From Isoetes taiwanensis (Eukaryota; Streptophyta; Lycopodiopsida; Isoetales; Isoetaceae), in the NCBI GenBank assembly GCA_021234155.1, contig JAJEKV010000056.1:8210991-8274990 (forward strand): a stretch of 64,000 nt of DNA, given 5' to 3'. Positions within the stretch are counted from its first letter, which is position 1. The number at the start of each line of letters is the position of its first letter. Shown here in pieces: positions 58,263 through 64,000 of this stretch. The notes beneath the pieces were generated by a model that was not told the DNA's origin, searched no databases, and saw only the letters and a list, made by a program, of their open reading frames with translations. The position numbers and the translations under genes are program-made.

Positions 58263-61200
58263 CGTCTTGAAAAAAATTATCTTGGCGTGGCTTATCGTTT
58301 GGAATGCAAAATTACCCTATGGACTAAGTTGCGCGGTCGAGTTTTGCAAAAACGACGCACTTACGCCCTACATTTGCGGTATTCAACTGACCACCTCCTA
58401 GGCCAATAGACTCGCAATTATTGTTGGACATAAGATAGTTTGGGCGCTTCTTGAAGAATTGAATACGGCCACAAAACTTGGTCCTAGGAGCAATGTCGTG
58501 ATTAAGTCGATTAGGCGAGGCGAGATCGATTCGGGAAGGGAAGTTGCGCGTCGTCGCCGGGGCAGCCGAGGACTTTTAGGGCAAGGCACATACAGGTGGT
58601 TTTAGGAATCTCTTGTGGCGTCAACACCCCCTCTCGTCAAGATACGGCACAAAGGTCTAGTCAAAATCGACAAGCATAGAGCCTCGGCGTAAACCCTATG
58701 AGTTGTCCCGGAGGTTCTACTTCGGGGTTTACTAGCGTTTTGGAGTGTAGAGTTTGGTCTTTTGCACTTGGGGCGTGGCGATCACATGTCGATTGAAGCG
58801 AAGCAAGGAAGCCCAGCGGAATGGAGTTGGACTGTACTCCTCCACGTTGTGGCGGTTAGAAGTCAAAGGCAGCTTTGCGGTAGCAAGACATTAAGTAAAT
58901 TAGTAATTAATGCATAGTCGCGGACTGCCTAAAGTCATACCGTAGCATGCAGACCTTTCAAGAATTTTGGATAAGGTTTAGATCAAATAGTTTGCACTAG
59001 AGCGGTCCGAAGGCGACTGTTGGTACGTGCATTGCAGCACACTTGCCCAAGTCAAACAAGGCCGAGGACGCTTGCAAGGCCTCCTCATTAGAGGGAGAAT
59101 TAGAACCCGAGTGAGCCCAAAAGCTTCGAAGTGACCTTTCTGTGGCCGCTCCGTAGGAATTATGCGGCTAAAGGCCACTCCGGATCGGTTCCGTATAAAT
59201 TTAGATCCTTTGTTCGGGGAGCACAGTGAAAGGTCAAAAATCCAACATCCGTCCCAGGAAGAACATATCAAGCGGCGGCGTCTGCGAGCGGCAGTGTAGA
59301 AACAAAGTGTTTGTCGTTAGGACATTCTGAGCTCGAAATGCCGATCGACTTATACATCGTCAGGAATGCCAAAATTACCTAGGGACCAAGTTACCACGGT
59401 CAGTTTTGCAAAAGAAGAAACACTTCGCCCTACATTGCGATTGGCGGCCACCTCCTAGGTAATTGACTCTGATGCGTTGCACATGAGATAATGGTTGGTA
59501 GCTTCTTGAGAAGGGGTGAGCAATACAAAACTTGGTCCCTAGGGCGAAAATGTCGGCGGATACGGAGTCCATTGAGAGACGAGATCCGCGATTAGGAGAG
59601 GAAGTTGCGTCGTCGCGGGGGCGCCGGAAGGAATTTTTGGGGAATAGGCTGCTTCGGAGTGGTTTTGCAGAATTCGGGTAACAAAGCGTCAACACCCCCC
59701 TCGTCAAGACGGCGCCAAGGTCCTGATCAAATCTGACAAAGGATAGAGCCTGCAGAAAGCGTAAACCCTATGAGTTGCGGATTCTATGGGAAGTTTGCGT
59801 TTTGGAGATACCGAGTTTGGTCTTTTGCACTTGGGACATGGCCGATCACATCTTGATTGAGCAGAAGCAAGGAAGCTGACGAATAGAGTTTGGACCTGTA
59901 CTCCTCCCGTTGTGGCGAGTTAGAAGTCAAGGCAGCTTTGCGGTAGCAAGACATTAAATGGTCGTAATTAATGCAGTCACGGACCAAATTCTGATTTTTT
60001 ATCAGCTAGCTTCCTAAGTCATAAGCCAACACTCTGAGGCCAACGCAAAAATTTTGGATAAGGTTTAGATCAAATAGTTTGCACTAAGCGATCAGGGCGG
60101 CACATTTAGGCGGTAGTAGCACACTTGCCCAAGTCAAACAAGGCGGGACCTTGCAAAGGCCTCCTCATTAGAGAGTCCGAACCCGGGAAGCGAGCCCAGC
60201 TTCCGATCGCGACTTTCTGGCGGCGCTCGCGAGGGTGTCGCTAAAGGCCACCTCCGGGATCTGGTTCGATATCCAGGCCAGATTGAATCCTTTGTTCGGG
60301 AACTACAGTCAGAAGGTCCAAAAAAATCAACATCCGTCAGGAGAACATATCAAACCTTGAAGCGTCTACGAGGCGGCCAGTGTAGAAACCAAGTGTTTGT
60401 CGTTCGGACGTGCGAGGAGGCTCGAAATGCCGATCCGACTTACGCCATGCGTCGGAATGCAAAAGTACCCTAGGGACAAGTTACGATCGGTTTGCAAAAT
60501 GCCGCTACATTTGCGGTATTGGCCACCTCCTGGAGCCAATTGACTCTGATCGTTGCACATAGAATAGTTTAGGCGCTTCTTGAAGGGGTGGGCTTACGGC
60601 CTAGAAACTTAGTCCCTAAATTTAATGTCGGCGTTCACGAGTCCATTAAGCTGAGCGAGATCAGTTCCGGAGGAAGTTACCCGTCGTCGCCGAGACGCCG
60701 GAGGAGGAATTTTGGGGCAAAGGCTGCTTAGGGTGGTTTAGAGATTAAGATATGCGGCGTCAACACCCCCTCGTCAAGACCGCGAGCGCCGAGTCCTAGT
60801 CAAATCGACAAGGATAGAGCCTCGAAAGCGTAAACCACATGAGTTGCGGATTCTAGCGGGGAGTTTGCGTTTTGGAATAAATTTTTAGTCTTTGCACTTG
60901 GGACATATGGCCCGATCACATCTTGATTGAGCGAAGCAAGAGGCCGGAATAGAGTTTGGTTGTACTCCTCCCGTTAATGGCGGTTAGAAGTCAAAGGCCG
61001 GCTTTTGCGGTAGCAAGACATTAAATGAAATTCGTAATTAATGCGATGCGGACTTAAATTCTGATTTTTTGTCCATTCCTTCCTAGTCATCTAGCCAACA
61101 CTCACAGGCCAACTTTCAAAAATTTTGGATAAAGGTTTAGATCAAATAGTTTACTACAGAACGGTCGAGGCTGACTGTTGTTGGGCATGCGGCACAGCAC

Positions 61201-64000
61201 ACTTGCCAGTCAAACAAGGCGGGACCTTGCAGAGCCTCCTCATTAGAGGAGAGTCAGAACCCGGGGCTGAGCCCCAGCTTCGATCATGACCTTTCTGGCG
61301 GCTCAGCCGGGGAATTATGCGCTAAAGGCCACACTCAGGATCGGTTCCGTGTCAAGCCGTTGAATCCTTTGTTCGGGAACCTGGTCCGGAAAGTCCAAAA
61401 AATCCAACATCGAGTCAGAGACATATCAAACCTTGAGAAGAGCGTCTATGACGTGATCATAGAAACCAAAGTGTTTTGTCGTTAGGACATTACTGAGAGG
61501 AGCTTGAAATGCCGATCCGACTTAAGCCACATCGTCAGGAATGCCAAAATTACCCTAGGGACCAGTTACCGCGGTCCCCTTTTGCAAAAGAAAGAAACGC
61601 CAGCCCTACATTGCGATTACGGCCACCTCTGGAAGCCAATTGACTCACGAGTGCGTTGCACATGGGAAGAAATGGATTTAGCTTCTTCGAGAAGGGTAGG
61701 CCGGCCACAAACTTAGTCCCTAGGGCAATGTCGGCGTTACGGAGTCCGATGGCGAGGCGAGATCCGATTCGGGAGGAAGTTGCCCGTCAGAGTCGCCCGA
61801 GAACCTTCGGGGAGAGGAATTTTGGGGCAAAGGCGCTTCCGGGTGATTTTAGGGTCAGGTATGCAGCGTCAACACCCCCCTCTATGTCGCAGAACCTGCG
61901 GTGCAAGGTCCTAGTCAAATCGACAAGGATAGAGCCTCAGCGTAAACTCATGTTGCGAGATTCTAGCGGGGTTTAGCGTTTTGGAGTCGCGGATTCACAG
62001 TCTTTGCGCAGGACATGGCCCGATCCTGTCGCGATTGAAGCGAAGCAAGAGGTGACGGAATGGAGTTGGACACAATACTCCTCCGTTAATGGCGATTTAG
62101 AAGTCAAAGGCTAAGCTGAGTAGCAAGATGATGATAAATTTCTAATTAATGCGTAAATCTGGACTTAAATTCTGATTTTTGTCAGTGAGCTTCTAAGTCA
62201 TAGCCAACTTGCTCTGAGGCCAACTTTCAAAATTTTGGATAGGTTTGATCAGTAGTTTACTTGCCCAAACGGTCAGGGCAGCTGTTGTTGGTAGAGTAAC
62301 GCTGCCCAAGTCAAACAAGGCCCGGGACCTTGCAAGGCCTCCTCATTAGAGGGGAGAGTCCGAACCCGGGAGGCGAGCCCAAAAGCTTCGAGGCAAGCCT
62401 TTCTGGCCTTTCATGCAGGAGTGTCACGTAAAGCCATAGGATCTAGGTTCGATATCCAGAATAGTTGAATCCTTTGTTCCGGGAACTGAAATTAAAGAGA
62501 AAGAGTCCAAAAAAATCCAACACCCATCCGTCGAGAGAACATATCAAACCCGCTGAAGCATCTGCGGACGGCAGTGTAGAAACCAAAGTGTTTTGTCGTT
62601 AGGACATTGCGGAGAACTCCAGAAATCACCCGATCGACTTATACATCGTCGGAATGCCAAAATTACCCTAGGGACCAAGTTACGGTCGGTTTGCAAGAAA
62701 CACCCTTGCGCCCTACATTGCGGTGATGACCACCTCTAGGCCAATTGACTACGAGTCGTTGCACATGAGATAATTTAAACTTCTTGAGAAGGGAGTGGAG
62801 AAACCGGCCACAAAACTTAGTCCCTAAGGGCAGCCATCGGCGGTCTGAGTCCATTGGCGAGCCAATCAAAAGGTTAGGAGAGGAAGTTGCGGTCGGAAGT
62901 CGCCGGGGGCAGCCGGAGAGGAATTTTGGGGCAAAGCTGCTTCAGGGTGGTTTTAGGGTGTGCCGTCCAGCACCCCCTCTCGTCAGAACGCGGCGCCAAG
63001 GTCTAGTCAAATACGACAGGATGAGCCTCCAGCTAAACCCTGAGTTGCGAGATTCCTGGCGAGGGTTTTGCGTTTGAGTCTACCCGGTTACCCCGAGATG
63101 TACACCGCACCAGGACATGGCCGATCCACATGTCGCGGGTTAGAGAGCAGCAGAAACCAAGGGAGCGGAATGGGTTTGGACACAATACTCCTCCGTTAAT
63201 GGCGATCGAAGTCAAAGTAAAGCTTTTGCGATAGCAAGACATTAAATAAGTCGTAATTAATGCATAGTACGGACTTAAATTAGATTTTTTGTCGTGAGCT
63301 TCTAAGTCATAAGCCAACATCACAGACCAACTTTCAAAATTTTTGGATAAGTTTAGATCAAATGGTTGCACTAGAGCGGTCAGGGGCAGCTTTGTTGGTA
63401 TTGCGGTACAACCACCTTGCCCAAAGTCAAGCGAGCGGGGACCTTACAAGGCCTCCTCATTAGAGGGAGAGTCCAGAACCAGGAGGCAGGCCCAAAAGCT
63501 CTAGAAGCTGACGCACCACGGCGGTAGCTCGTAGAATTAATGCAGCTAAAGGCCACACTCGGGATCACCGGTTCTAAAATGTCAAATGGTTGAATCCTTT
63601 GTTCAGGGAACCTGGAGTCAGAAGGTCAAAATCCAACATCCCGTCGAGGAGAACATATCAAACCCATGAAGCATCACAAGCGGGCGGCGGTGTAGAGAAA
63701 ACAAAGTGTTTTGTCGTTAGGACATTGCGGAGCTCGAAATCACCGTCAGAGCTTAAGCCATCGTCCAGGAATGCCAAAATTACCCACAAAGGACCAAGTT
63801 ACCACGGTCCAGTTTTGCAAAGAAAAGAAACACTAAGCCCTACATTCATTCAGCCCGGCCACCTCCCTAGGCCAATTGACTCTGAGTCGTTGCACATAGG
63901 AGAAAATGGTTGGCTTCTTCGAAGAAGGGTGGGGAACACAGCTACATAAAACTTGGTCCCTAGAACTAATGTCGGCGTTACGAGTCCATTGGCGACCATA
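58263..64000 (+). repeat. Tandem array of about 1.09 kb monomers
   Basis: The landmark GGAATGC(C)AAAATTACC occurs at about 58299, 59365, 60456, 61541, 62652 and 63767. A second landmark, TTTTGGATAAGGTTTAGATCAAATAG, occurs at about 58968, 60054, 61129, 62234 and 63341. Spacing is 1066-1115 bp. Each monomer also holds CCTCCTCATTAGAG, GCGTCAACACCCCC, GATCACATCTTGATTGA and AGCAAGACATTAA in fixed order. Five full units and a partial one are visible and the array runs off the right edge. No conserved ORF spans the monomer, so a satellite or intergenic-spacer-like repeat is most likely. Confidence 0.9.

Noticed and set aside
63590-63949. 119-codon ORF in the tandem array
   Set aside because: The frame is not conserved in the other monomers, so it is a chance opening in one unit.

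Overview
This window is nuclear DNA from a land plant and is almost entirely transposon-rich intergenic DNA. The evidence is plant Ty3/gypsy chromovirus protein fragments, an initiator-Met-tRNA primer binding site, plant-type Helitron 3' ends, a Raf-like plant kinase exon and telo-box motifs. Tandem Penelope-like reverse transcriptases and LINEs with an N-Y-R-T reverse transcriptase motif hint at a non-flowering lineage (fern, lycophyte, bryophyte or gymnosperm), but I cannot fix the species. Reading frames in most elements are broken by many small indels. Repeat copies differ mainly around CAG/CTG trinucleotides, which looks like long-read basecalling error in CHG-methylated DNA added to real decay.

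The one long intact gene-like frame (4541-5767, 408 codons) is the most interesting object. Its last 97 residues are a complete histone H3 body aligned without gaps to canonical H3 residues 39-135. It starts with the H3-like M-A-R-T-K, but between tail and fold it carries about 290 residues of unrecognised sequence with an acidic, Ala/Glu-rich predicted coiled coil. It follows an LTR end with a primer binding site (3634-3879), has a TATA-like element and a telo-box upstream, and ends in an A22 tract. It may therefore be a gene carried by a retroelement or a retroposed gene. A second, frame-broken ORF (6068-6690) lies just downstream with its own telo-box.

Layout. 1-3632 is the right part of a Helitron inserted in that LTR. 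3634-6690 is the LTR end, leader, H3-fusion gene and second ORF. 6691-11736 is unassigned. 11737-19826 holds head-to-tail copies of a Penelope-like element on the minus strand, period about 3.886 kb. 20171-20618 is a long-TIR MITE. 21931 is a second Helitron end. 22800-29055 is a decayed chromodomain Ty3/gypsy element with its 3' LTR. 29056-35577 holds unassigned DNA, one possible host exon (31381-31670, minus), a LINE scrap and two more MITE copies. 35578-37233 is a probable solo LTR. 38640-40298 is a third, diverged Penelope-like copy that ends at an (ATT)n microsatellite, followed by a LINE fragment. 45283-48720 has a Raf-like kinase exon fragment, local duplications and a third Helitron end. 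52120-55560 is a LINE on the minus strand. 58263-64000 is a tandem array of about 1.09 kb monomers that runs off the window, preceded by a CGTCG-rich block.

No rRNA, tRNA, CRISPR or bacterial operon features were seen. Apart from the H3-fusion gene, possibly the ORF after it, and the candidate exon near 31.5 kb, I see no convincing host gene.
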